Shown here in pieces: positions 5,291 through 12,660 of a stretch of DNA of 13,968 nucleotides; within the stretch, counting starts at the first letter, position 1; each line of letters begins with the position of its first letter. The stretch comes from Pseudomonadota bacterium (GTDB taxonomy: Bacteria; Desulfobacterota; Desulfobulbia; Desulfobulbales; DAOVYS01), in contig DAOVYS010000039.1 of NCBI GenBank assembly GCA_030635485.1, forward strand, positions 1 to 13,968, written 5' to 3'. The notes below the pieces were generated by a model, which searched no databases, was not told where the DNA came from, and was given only the letters and a program-made list of their open reading frames with translations. The translations under genes and the position numbers were made by a program.

Positions 5291-6580
5291 CTAATAAAGC
5301 TTCTCAAATCGTTCCCAAAAATCCGGGAACGATTTTGCCACGCACTCTTCTCCCGTAATGGTGATTCCAGGGAATACCAGTCCCGCCACTGCAAAACACA
5401 TTGCAATACGGTGATCTTTGTAGGTCTCTATTTCCACCTGTTTTTCAAGACAAGCTCCGGAGCCCCGGCCGTGAATTATAAGTGAGTCGGGCAATTCCTC
5501 GACTTTTACACCCAATTTCGACAACTCGGTTGCCACCGCGTTTATCCTGTCGCATTCCTTAATGCGCAGATGGGAAATATTCCTGATAACGGTTTTCCCC
5601 TTTGCCCTGGATGCCACTACGGCCAGCGTCGGCGCCACGTCGGGACAGTTTCCCATATCCACTTCGACCCCTTTAAGTTCAGCCGGGCCTGAGACCGTGA
5701 TCCCACGCGACGAACTATCCACCTTGCAACCCATCCGGGCAAGGATCTCCACCAGTTCGGTATCACCCTGCAGCGACTTCACGGACACATTGGAGACTGT
5801 TACCGTTCCGCCGGTCACAGCGGCCGAGGCCCAGAAATAGGATGCGCTCGACGCATCTCCTTCAATATAATATTCCCTTGCACTGTAAACGCCGCGCGGA
5901 ACCGTAAACCGGGTAAACGTATCATCCGCTGATGCCGTAATGCCGAATGCTTCCATAACCGATAATGTCATTTCAGCATAGGGCCGTGACGGAACCATGC
6001 CTCCCACTTCCAGTTCCGCCTCTTTCCTCGCATATGGCGCTACAAGCAGAAGCGAAGAAAGGTACTGGCTGCTCTTTCCTTCGGGAAGCAGTGTCTTTCC
6101 TCCGGCAAGCCCGGTTGCCTCGATCTCAAGAGGCGGACATCCTGTCCCCTTGATACTTCTGATCACGCATCCCCAACCACCGAGCGCTTCCATCAGAGGC
6201 TTTATGGGACGCTCTTCCATCCGCTTTTCGCCGGTTATTCTGAACATACCCGCACCCAGGGCCGCCACTGATGTGAGAAAACGGGTTGCGGTTCCATTGT
6301 TACCTAAAAAAATATCCTCCCTAGGCGCTGCAATATGCCCGCCCCGCCCTTTCACGATCCAGAAGCCGGAGGAATCGGTTTCGCTTCCTCCAATAATCTC
6401 AATCCCCATCATCTTAAGAGCAGTGGAAGTGTAATGTGTATCTTCACTTGCAAGGGGTCCATGGAGACGACTCTCACCATCGGCCAAGGCCGCGGCAATA
6501 AGCGCCCTCTGGGTAAGACTCTTTGATCCAGGCACCTCAACTATCCTATCAACCTTTGATATCGGTTTGATTTGTTTCAT
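5291..6580 (-). CDS. aroA: 3-phosphoshikimate 1-carboxyvinyltransferase (EPSP synthase)
   Basis: This enzyme catalyses the sixth step of the shikimate pathway, joining phosphoenolpyruvate to shikimate-3-phosphate. At 429 residues it is full length. It shows PGSKSLTQRAL (18-26, with Lys20, Ser21 and Arg25), the PEP-binding loop LGNNGTATRFL (92-102), a DVAPT segment with the catalytic Asp, RIKECDRI with the conserved Lys-Glu, and TYKDHRIAMCF near the end. The loop differs from the E. coli form GNAGTAMRP: Asn replaces Ala95, and Phe sits at the Pro101 position. The start ATG 6580 has only a weak ribosome site and lies 20 bases after the dgt-like stop, so translation is probably coupled. It is cytoplasmic, in the same transcript as the dgt-like gene. 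Confidence 0.95.
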   Translation of the reverse strand: MKQIKPISKVDRIVEVPGSKSLTQRALIAAALADGESRLHGPLASEDTHYTSTALKMMGIEIIGGSETDSSGFWIVKGRGGHIAAPREDIFLGNNGTATRFLTSVAALGAGMFRITGEKRMEERPIKPLMEALGGWGCVIRSIKGTGCPPLEIEATGLAGGKTLLPEGKSSQYLSSLLLVAPYARKEAELEVGGMVPSRPYAEMTLSVMEAFGITASADDTFTRFTVPRGVYSAREYYIEGDASSASYFWASAAVTGGTVTVSNVSVKSLQGDTELVEILARMGCKVDSSSRGITVSGPAELKGVEVDMGNCPDVAPTLAVVASRAKGKTVIRNISHLRIKECDRINAVATELSKLGVKVEELPDSLIIHGRGSGACLEKQVEIETYKDHRIAMCFAVAGLVFPGITITGEECVAKSFPDFWERFEKLY

Positions 6581-6600
6581 GATATTTTACCAGTCAGCCT

Positions 6601-7785
6601 TTACTCGTCACTAGTCACAATCTTTTCCGGCACCTCACATCCTATAAGTCCTGCCTGTTTAATAAAGTAGTCATCCGTCATGCCGGCGATAAAATCACGG
6701 ACGATTTCCACAGGTTCATGCGAATCAATATAATTTTTATCCATACTATCAAAAAATCTCTTTAAAATCGCCGAATCACCGCTCCCTTTTTCAATATGAT
6801 CCAGGTAGCTCTCGAACAGCGCCTGGAAACAGGTCCTGATTTTGTCAAACCCTTTCTTAATAGCCGGGTTCAGATAGATCCGTTCAAAATTAAATTTCTT
6901 TAACAATTTCAGACTGTCGCCTATTTCAGGGGTAAAACCAACCCTGTCGTCCTCGATCCCGTTTGCGATCAGATCCTGGACCAGAGTGTACACAATAGTG
7001 CCGTTCGTACTTCCTAAAATCTTCCGGCACTGTGCCGGAATATCGTTCCGGGTGATCAGATGCAGTTCAATGGCATCTTCGATGTCCCTGCCGACGTAAC
7101 TGACCGTGTCGGCCAGCCGGACAACACACCCCTCGAGTGTCATTGGAATCAGTTCAATTGCAGGGTCATTCGACTTTCGGGCAATATCACGGTCAAAATC
7201 GAGAAATGTCTTCCCCCTTTCGGGTTTTAAGAGGACATTGTGCTCCTCACCGTCATGGCATAAAATCCCGTCCAGGGTCTGGAGCGTAAGATTCCATCCC
7301 CTGCCTCGCTTCTCAATCAAATCAAGGAACCGGACACTCTGTATATTGTGCTGAAAAGAAGCAAACCCGTGTTCAACGCAAAGTTCGGCAAGCATCCGTT
7401 CGCCGTCATGGCCAAAAGGAGGATGGCCGATGTCGTGGCCAAGCGCAATTGCCTCAAGCAGATCCTCGTTCAGACCCAGAAAACGGCCCATGGTCCTGGC
7501 AATCTTGGAAACCAGCTGCACATGAAGAACCCGGTGGGTTATATGATCGTTATCCACCAGGGAAAAAACCTGGGTCTTATCAATATAGCGCGTGTATGCC
7601 CGTGAATGAAGGATCCTGTCTCCGTCCATCGCATAGGTCTGACGGTGGCCTCCGTTCTCTTCCCGAATCCTCCGGACCGCGTCCCTGCTGAAGGCTGCCA
7701 GGGGCGAAAGATTATCCCGCTCCCTCCTGTTGAGCAGATCCCGCAACCGGAGTAGTTCCGGATCAGTTGAAATATTTTTTTTCAT
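6601..7785 (-). CDS. dgt: dGTPase-like HD-domain deoxynucleotide triphosphohydrolase
   Basis: This is an HD-superfamily enzyme of the dGTPase family (short, 394-residue type), which removes triphosphate from deoxynucleoside triphosphates. The metal site is visible as H84-R85 in THRVLHV, H117-D118 in ALGHDIGHPPFGHDGE, and D226 in RLADTVSYVGRDIEDAI. The N-terminus has the usual Arg-rich stretch and the SRAYTRYIDKTQVF segment. ATG 7785 is preceded by AGGGAT. It is the first gene of the minus-strand unit with aroA 20 bases downstream and divides the intergenic region with the divergent selenoprotein operon. The true preferred nucleotide is not predictable from sequence. Confidence 0.9.
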   Translation of the reverse strand: MKKNISTDPELLRLRDLLNRRERDNLSPLAAFSRDAVRRIREENGGHRQTYAMDGDRILHSRAYTRYIDKTQVFSLVDNDHITHRVLHVQLVSKIARTMGRFLGLNEDLLEAIALGHDIGHPPFGHDGERMLAELCVEHGFASFQHNIQSVRFLDLIEKRGRGWNLTLQTLDGILCHDGEEHNVLLKPERGKTFLDFDRDIARKSNDPAIELIPMTLEGCVVRLADTVSYVGRDIEDAIELHLITRNDIPAQCRKILGSTNGTIVYTLVQDLIANGIEDDRVGFTPEIGDSLKLLKKFNFERIYLNPAIKKGFDKIRTCFQALFESYLDHIEKGSGDSAILKRFFDSMDKNYIDSHEPVEIVRDFIAGMTDDYFIKQAGLIGCEVPEKIVTSDE

Positions 7786-7797
7786 ATAATCCCTAAA

Positions 7798-7885
7798 CCG
7801 GCTGAGCCGGAAATTACGAATTACGAATTAGGAATTAGGAATTATGGATGATATCATTCCCCTGACCCCCGATCCCTGACCCCTA
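7798..7885. repeat. mixed repeat block: AATTACG tandem array and GACCCC words
   Basis: CCGGC TGA GCCGG (7798-7810) is a small hairpin. It is followed by five 7-base units (7812-7846: AATTACG twice, AATTAGG twice, AATTATG). A GACCCC-word block, CCCTGACCCCCGATCCCTGA and on, follows up to 7884. The block lies in the gap between the divergent dgt-like and selenoprotein genes. Confidence 0.7.
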
Positions 7886-7936
7886 ATTCCTAAAAAGTTC
7901 CACAATCATAACCTACTTTTCAAATTTTTTCCTTGC

Positions 7937-7956
7937 CGTCAACCAATTTTTTGACG
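7937..7956. promoter_or_regulatory. inverted repeat, candidate operator upstream of the selenoprotein operon
   Basis: CGTCAA (7937-7942) and TTGACG (7951-7956) form an inverted repeat across 8 bases, about 70-90 bases before the selenoprotein start. The right arm could also serve as a -35 box, but no convincing -10 follows. An operator role is only a suggestion. Confidence 0.3.
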
Positions 7957-8024
7957 ACAATCAGAAAATAAGGAAATAAAAAAAAGGGTTCTAACTCAGA
8001 TACCGTCTTAAGGAGGAAACAGCA

Positions 8025-8246
8025 ATGAAGGTTGATATCAGATACTGTGGAAGATGAAACTATCTGCCCAGAGCTTCCAGGTTGGGAGACGCAATCAAAA
8101 AACAGTTTGACGCGGACGTGGAATATATTGCAGGCTCGGGAGGCGTCCTGGTAGTAACCGTGGATGGCAAAGAGATCTTTTCAAAGGCTGAAAGCAAACG
8201 TTTCCCGGAAACTGACGAATTGATCAGATTGATTAATGCCCTATGA
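8025..8246 (+). CDS. SelW/Rdx-family selenoprotein with C-x-x-U redox motif
   Basis: This is a 73-residue thioredoxin-like redox protein of the SelT/SelW/SelH (Rdx) family, in which the in-frame UGA at 8055-8057 encodes selenocysteine (residue 11). The N-terminus reads MKVDIRYCGR-Sec-NYLPRASRL. Cys homologues carry Cys at the UGA position, in the pattern EYCxxCNYLPRA. After the UGA the frame stays open for 62 codons with family-like features: GSGGVLVVTVDG, EIFSK, then FPETDELIRLINAL. The start has an excellent TAAGGAGG (8009-8016) eight bases upstream. The TGA stop (8244-8246) overlaps the next ATG (8243), as expected for coupled translation. The partner is unknown; glutathione- or thioredoxin-linked redox chemistry is the family expectation. 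The organism must carry selABCD if this is right. Confidence 0.88.
8064..8088 (+). promoter_or_regulatory. putative bacterial SECIS hairpin
   Basis: Just 3' of the UGA the mRNA can fold. C64-G88 and U65-A87 pair, G66 bulges, then C67-C69 pair with G84-G86, A70 with U83, and G71 with U82 (all numbers plus 8000). The 10-base apical loop AGCUUCCAGG has G as its second base, as bacterial SECIS loops usually have. The stem is short, and I judged the fit by eye only. Confidence 0.45.
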
Positions 8247-9208
8247 AAAAACCTGCAGGAACATCCGCTTCCCTGCAACTTCTGGATGACAAGGGAAGTG
8301 CCATAAAGGCCTGGGAACTTTCAGGCAAAATCACCTACCGTGTGGGGCGCGGCCCGACCAATGATATTATACTTGCCTATTCATGGGTGTCCCGCCAGCA
8401 CGCCATGATCCAGGCAGAAGAAAACGGAATCCATAACGCGATCAACCTGGGAAGCGCAAACGGCACTTTTGTCAACGGCAGACAAATTTTTACGCCGACC
8501 AGGCTTCGAAACGGCGACCTCATTGGAATAGGAAAGACCAAGCTGGTCTTCTTTCAGAAGGAGATCGAGGAAGCCGAGAAAACCGGTGGTCTAAACGACC
8601 TGGACGAAATGACGGTCGCATTTCTCCAGAAAGAGATCGTTACGATCCTAATATGTGATATCCGGAACTTCACCCGCCTGTCGGAGGAGATCGGCGATCA
8701 CCTGATCTCAAAGCTGTTGACCTACTGGACCAACATGGCAGGCGATGTGGTACGAAAGCATGACGGTATTGTGGACAAATTCATAGGCGATGCCGTGATG
8801 GCCATGTGGACCGGCGGGCCGAATCTGCGTTACAACATCCGCCAGGCGCTTAAAACTGCTCTTGACATTGACAATTTCACCCAGATGATACACCGCAAAA
8901 TCAAGGAAATCCCATGGGAACTCCGAACCGGGGCGGCCATTAACACGGGTGAGGCGGTTGTCGGGAATATCGGCGTTGACGGCCAGCGCGATTTCACCGT
9001 TGTAGGAGACACGGTGAATGTGGCCTTCCGGCTTGAGGAAATGACCACACAACTTAATCTCGATATTCTCGTGGGCAGCGACGCCGCCTCTCATCTTAAA
9101 AACATTGAGCCCCACTTTACTGAAAAAAAGATGTTTGTCAAAGGCAAGGAGACAGTCATAAAGGCATTCGGATGCTCTTTTAAAGAGCTTAAAAAATATC
9201 TGGGGTGA
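8243..9208 (+). CDS. FHA-domain class III adenylate cyclase
   Basis: This signalling enzyme most likely makes cyclic AMP. Residues 28-103 form a forkhead-associated phosphothreonine-binding domain: VGRGPTND with Arg36, SRQH (50-53), and SANGTFVNGR (71-80). A short linker with acidic residues precedes the cyclase domain at about 132-315. Visible catalytic residues are Asp139 (ICDIRNFT) and Asp183 (FIGDAV) for the metals, Lys179 and Asp250 for adenine selection, and Asn259 and Arg263 for the transition state (GDTVNVAFRL). All are present, so it should be active as an adenylate cyclase. There are no membrane segments. The start ATG overlaps the selenoprotein stop by four bases, and the nitroreductase follows 12 bases downstream. 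FHA input suggests control by a Ser/Thr kinase-phosphorylated partner not seen here. Confidence 0.93.
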   Translation: MKKPAGTSASLQLLDDKGSAIKAWELSGKITYRVGRGPTNDIILAYSWVSRQHAMIQAEENGIHNAINLGSANGTFVNGRQIFTPTRLRNGDLIGIGKTKLVFFQKEIEEAEKTGGLNDLDEMTVAFLQKEIVTILICDIRNFTRLSEEIGDHLISKLLTYWTNMAGDVVRKHDGIVDKFIGDAVMAMWTGGPNLRYNIRQALKTALDIDNFTQMIHRKIKEIPWELRTGAAINTGEAVVGNIGVDGQRDFTVVGDTVNVAFRLEEMTTQLNLDILVGSDAASHLKNIEPHFTEKKMFVKGKETVIKAFGCSFKELKKYLG

Positions 9209-9220
9209 GAGGAATCCATT

Positions 9221-9892
9221 ATGCCGGAAACCGACCTGTTCAGAAAAAGAAAAAGCATCCGGGCATTTACGGATAAACCTGTTCCCAGGAATGTACTGGA
9301 GGCTATCTTGAGTGATGCCGCAGCGGCCCCATCCTGGGCAAATACCCAACCATGGGAAGTAGTGGTGGTTGAAGGGGACTCTCTGGAAAGGCTGGAAGAC
9401 GCGCTTTGCGCCCATCTCGCCAATCAGGACCCGCAGAATCCTGATCTCCCCATGCCCTCACACTTATGGCCGGCCCCGTTTCAAGAGAGGATCACCTCCC
9501 TCGGCAAGGGTCTGTTTGAACGTATCAACATCAGGCAAGATGACAGAAAAGCCCGAATGGCCCACTACGAACGTATGTACAGATGTTACGGCGCCCCTCA
9601 CCTGATCATGTTTCTCCTGGATGAGAAGCTCACCCTTCCCTATCCACTGCACGACATCGGCGCCTATGTCCAGACCATGTGCCTGGCAGCCGAAGCCAGA
9701 AACGTGGGCACATGCATACTCGCGGCCATGGCCCGCTATCCCGACACCGTAAGAAAAATTCTGTCCATCACATCCGATAAAAAGGTGATAGTGGGCGTTG
9801 CAATGGGATACAAAGATGAAAAGTCTTTATACAACACATTTCAGAGCACAAGAGAACCGCTGGACGCATTCGTGAAATGGATAAGGGATTAG
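9221..9892 (+). CDS. nitroreductase-family FMN oxidoreductase
   Basis: This 223-residue protein is a flavin (FMN) NAD(P)H-dependent oxidoreductase of the nitroreductase family. The N-terminus has RKRKSIRAFTDKPVP (6-20), where the Arg/Ser residues bind the FMN phosphate. AAAAPSWANTQPWEVVVV (27-44) is the second FMN-contact motif. The C-terminal half has GAYVQTMCLAAEARNVGTC and VGVAMGYKDE, typical of the family. The physiological substrate cannot be read from the sequence. GAGAGGAA precedes the ATG, 12 bases after the cyclase stop, which places it as the third gene of the selenoprotein-cyclase operon and makes a redox role plausible. There is no signal peptide. Confidence 0.92.
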   Translation: MPETDLFRKRKSIRAFTDKPVPRNVLEAILSDAAAAPSWANTQPWEVVVVEGDSLERLEDALCAHLANQDPQNPDLPMPSHLWPAPFQERITSLGKGLFERINIRQDDRKARMAHYERMYRCYGAPHLIMFLLDEKLTLPYPLHDIGAYVQTMCLAAEARNVGTCILAAMARYPDTVRKILSITSDKKVIVGVAMGYKDEKSLYNTFQSTREPLDAFVKWIRD

Positions 9893-9897
9893 AGGTG

Positions 9898-9964
9898 AGG
9901 GGTCCTGTCCAGAAAAAAACCGACCCCTGAACCCTGACCCCCGACCCCTGAACCCTGACCCCTG
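9898..9964. repeat. GACCCC-word repeat with an exact 21-base tandem duplication
   Basis: A 21-base unit that starts CGACCCCTGAACCC and ends TGACCCC is repeated exactly (9921-9941 and 9942-9962). Upstream, AGGGGTC (9898-9904) is the inverse of GACCCCT (9922-9928), giving a possible hairpin with a 17-base loop. The block fills the 87-base gap between the nitroreductase and the PEPCK-like gene. Related words occur at 5236-5255 and 7859-7884. Confidence 0.8.
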
Positions 9965-9979
9965 CCAAATGAGGACATC

Positions 9980-11701
9980 ATGACAACTATCAGCATTAAA
10001 GACGAAGGAATCAAGTTTGCAAGCCGGCTTCGGCTGACCGCGCGCATGGCCCTTGTTCGGAACTGTGAACCGATAGACGATCCCCAGACCCTCTACGACA
10101 TGTCTCTTAACCATGACAACGTGGTCACTCTTGACAGGTGCATAAAAAACCCTGAAAAATTCAAGCTTAAAAAGGGTTCCAGACAGATCCTATGGAATCA
10201 CAGGAATCCCGTGGGACGTACTGCAGCGGCAAGACAATTCTGGCATCAGGTCAATGCTGAAACAAGAAAGGACTTAAGTACGCTGGCAAGAGAGGCGATA
10301 CTTGATCTCCAGGAAACCGGCACCATTTCCACAAAGGCCTATTCCGGATTGGACGAGGAATTCTGTGTGGGTCTCAGGTTTGTCAGCAACTGTAATTATC
10401 CCATAGCAGCACTCTCATTTCTGCTTAATTTCCAGTCTCTTACTGACAAAATCCACCTCGATTTCTACAAAAAAAGCCGGAAACTGGACGTACCTGACAT
10501 ACTCATGATATTCGACCCGGACTGGTACCATCCGGACCATGAGAAGGGACTGGTCATAATCGACAAGGATTCCAAGACCATATTTGTCCTGGGACTCCCC
10601 TATTTCGGAGAGATCAAAAAAGGATTCCTCACCCTGATCTGGCAGACAGCCATATCCGAAAGTATTCCCGGAACCGGGATACGCAGATTCCTTCCCATTC
10701 ACGGCTCCATCTTTGAAACAAACAACAAGACGGTCGTGATCATAGCGCTTTCAGGAAGCGGCAAATCCTCGTTATCAAAAAATGCTGAAAGTATTGCCCA
10801 CGACGATGCCTTTATCGTAAGCATGGTCACAGGCAAGGCGATTGTGCTTGAGCCCACCTTCTTCAACAAGACAGACGGCGATAAAATGGGGGACGAGACA
10901 ACGGAACGGGGACTGATATTTTTCAATATGGGCGTTATTGAAAAAGAGGGGAAAATCGACGTGGTGCCGGGAGACAAACTCGTTGCCAACGGCCGGGTGA
11001 TTCAGGAACGTCCGGAAAACGCCATTCAGGGATACGGCCATGTGGACATTGTAAGTCTTGTGATGAAGGACGACACACTGCCCCCGATTTCATTGATAAA
11101 CGATTCCGCCCTGTTTGTGGCATTCGGGGCAAGCCTCATGACAAAGAGATCACTCGCCGAGGCGCTGAAACGGATTGAGGACCAGTTCGCCCTTGTGATT
11201 GAGCCTTTTGCGCAGCCGTTCCGGGCCTGGGGGCTTAACACCGAATGCAGGATGTTTCAGCTTTTCCTGAAACTCTTCAAGCCTCTGACCGTAATCATGA
11301 ACACCGGCGACTTCATGGGCCATGACATTGCACTTAAATTGAGCCACGACGAAATCCTGCCCGCCCTGACAAGCGGAGACCTTAAATTCTCCCCATGGAA
11401 AATCGTGCCCGACAAAATGGTTTCCCTTGTCAAAAAGGGAAGAATAAGCAAGGAGTATGATAAAAATTTCACGCCCAGGATCAGTGATCATGAATACGTC
11501 ACCCGTTTTGTGAGCCGCATGCAGACCAGGATCGATTTCCTGACCAATATCCGGGGGGAAAACCTGCTTCACGCGGACTTTGTCGATCCGCTGATCCAGG
11601 TCCGGATCGCGCTTGACGAATTTCTTAAACGCGATCCGGTTGCAGGTGATTTCTCCTGGACGGAAAAGGATATCAAAAATCTGAAAGGTGGAAAAAAGTA
11701 A
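9980..11701 (+). CDS. PEP carboxykinase (ATP)-like P-loop protein, divergent
   Basis: This 573-residue cytoplasmic protein has a central core resembling ATP-dependent phosphoenolpyruvate carboxykinase. In order it shows PYFGEIKKG (207-215, with the Lys-Lys pair), PIHGS (239-243, with the active-site His), a kinase-1a P-loop LSGSGKSSLS (257-266) and HDDAF with the paired Asp (275-276). GYGHVDIV and LPPISLI (367-373) follow, comparable to the segment that reads VLPPISKL in true PEPCK. The substrate Arg expected in TENTR is absent: the matching stretch reads ERPENAIQGY. The N-terminal 130 residues are unlike canonical PEPCK. Oxaloacetate decarboxylation to PEP is therefore possible but unproven, and another phosphoryl-transfer role is an alternative. 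GAGGA (9971-9975) supports the start. Its TAA abuts the convergent DUF4198 gene with no spacer. Confidence 0.7.
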   Translation: MTTISIKDEGIKFASRLRLTARMALVRNCEPIDDPQTLYDMSLNHDNVVTLDRCIKNPEKFKLKKGSRQILWNHRNPVGRTAAARQFWHQVNAETRKDLSTLAREAILDLQETGTISTKAYSGLDEEFCVGLRFVSNCNYPIAALSFLLNFQSLTDKIHLDFYKKSRKLDVPDILMIFDPDWYHPDHEKGLVIIDKDSKTIFVLGLPYFGEIKKGFLTLIWQTAISESIPGTGIRRFLPIHGSIFETNNKTVVIIALSGSGKSSLSKNAESIAHDDAFIVSMVTGKAIVLEPTFFNKTDGDKMGDETTERGLIFFNMGVIEKEGKIDVVPGDKLVANGRVIQERPENAIQGYGHVDIVSLVMKDDTLPPISLINDSALFVAFGASLMTKRSLAEALKRIEDQFALVIEPFAQPFRAWGLNTECRMFQLFLKLFKPLTVIMNTGDFMGHDIALKLSHDEILPALTSGDLKFSPWKIVPDKMVSLVKKGRISKEYDKNFTPRISDHEYVTRFVSRMQTRIDFLTNIRGENLLHADFVDPLIQVRIALDEFLKRDPVAGDFSWTEKDIKNLKGGKK

Positions 11702-12478
11702 TCACTTGGTCTGCCACTCGTCCATATAGACCCAGAGCACTGCACCCAGCTCCACGCCTTTGTCCTCGCCCTTGGGGTTTTTCAGGGTATAATCGGCCTC
11801 GTTTAAGGCTGCAAAGCCCCACCATCCGGCCCGGGGACAGGCAAAGGTGAATACTCCGTTATCATCGGCCTTAATCACTTGGGTAACGTGGTGATCGCTT
11901 GGTGCCCGGAGTTTGTCTTCTTTGTTATACAGCTCCACCTCGACCTCGGCATTGGGGACCGGTTTGCCGTGCATAAGCACCTTGCCCACAAATGCATTTC
12001 CCGCATAGTTGCCAAAAGGCCTGAGCAGAGGCACGATCTCGGTCGGCAGCCCCACCGGCTCATCCCACCCCTCATCCGCGCCAAAGGCCGCAACTATGGT
12101 CTTGGTGTAATGGATGATGGATACATCCTCGGCCGGCTCCCAATAGGGCACGGGCTCCATGGCAAAATGGTAGACCCCGGGACGCTTCATCTTATAAGTG
12201 CTATGCCATGCCGTGTGATTCATGACCCTGCTCTCTTTGAGAGTATCCAGAAGGTCGGTTTTACCGCCGTCCTTGACCATATAGAACTTATCCGGTTTAA
12301 CCATTTCCATTCCCACGCCCTCAAATGGATGAGAAAAGGAAATGGTGAGTTCAACAACCTTGTTTTCAGGGGTGATGACATTTTCCGATGGAATAACCAT
12401 CCCGAAGTGGGCCATTGCCACGGAAGAGGTGAATAACAAGCCAGTGGCGCAAAGTCCTGTAAACATCTTTTTGATCAT
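11702..12478 (-). CDS. exported DUF4198 / NikK-like periplasmic protein
   Basis: This 258-residue protein starts with a clear Sec signal peptide (MIKK, hydrophobic core, cleavage after AMA at 23), leaving His24 as the probable mature N-terminus (HFGMVIPS). The remainder is beta-rich and matches the DUF4198 pattern. It has an early region with FSHPFEGVGMEM, then YKMKRPGVYHFAMEPVPYWEP, and a C-terminal carboxypeptidase-regulatory-like segment (GKPVPNAEVEVELYN, DNGVFTFACPRAGWWGFAAL). By family knowledge DUF4198 proteins accompany nickel or cobalt uptake systems (NikK). Binding of Ni or another metal is inferred, not shown. AAGGAG precedes ATG 12478. The NikL-like gene lies upstream on the same strand, beyond a long GGTT/AACC repeat. 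No permease or ATPase of such a transporter is in the window. Confidence 0.8.
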   Translation of the reverse strand: MIKKMFTGLCATGLLFTSSVAMAHFGMVIPSENVITPENKVVELTISFSHPFEGVGMEMVKPDKFYMVKDGGKTDLLDTLKESRVMNHTAWHSTYKMKRPGVYHFAMEPVPYWEPAEDVSIIHYTKTIVAAFGADEGWDEPVGLPTEIVPLLRPFGNYAGNAFVGKVLMHGKPVPNAEVEVELYNKEDKLRAPSDHHVTQVIKADDNGVFTFACPRAGWWGFAALNEADYTLKNPKGEDKGVELGAVLWVYMDEWQTK

Positions 12479-12508
12479 AGTTTTTCTCCTTATTTTAGAT
12501 ATCGTTTG

Positions 12509-12660
12509 TTGGTTAGTTTATTGGTTGGTTAGTTGGTTGGTTGGTTGGTTGGTTGGTTGGTTAGTTGGTTAGTTGGTTGGTTAGTTGGTTGGGGAGAATA
12601 ACTACTCAACCACTCAACCAACTTAACCAACTAACTAACTAACCAACTAACCAACTCAAC
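12509..12660. repeat. GGTT / AACC foldback repeat
   Basis: The left arm (12509-12594) consists of GGTT, TAGTT and TTGG words with up to seven consecutive GGTT units. The right arm (12605-12660) is the complementary CAACC/AACTAACC text. The two arms could form a large imperfect hairpin around the short spacer GGGGAGAATA. The right arm contains the last base of the NikL-like stop codon region (TCA at 12656-12658). It sits between two co-oriented minus-strand genes. Confidence 0.85.

Noticed and set aside
8025..8057. A pseudogene or 10-codon peptide ending at TGA 8055-8057
   Set aside because: The frame continues with family-like sequence, the UGA sits at the redox Cys position, and the final stop overlaps the next start. 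Selenocysteine explains this better than decay.
8708..9415. 235-codon open frame on the - strand
   Set aside because: It is antisense to the cyclase and nitroreductase genes, both of which have full catalytic motifs.
12342..12572. Small + strand protein with a hydrophobic Trp-Leu-Val-Gly repeat
   Set aside because: The repeat is a translation of the GGTT intergenic array, and the rest is antisense to the DUF4198 gene.
12509..12660. CRISPR array
   Set aside because: The units are 4-8 bases with no unique spacers and no cas genes nearby. It is a low-complexity foldback.
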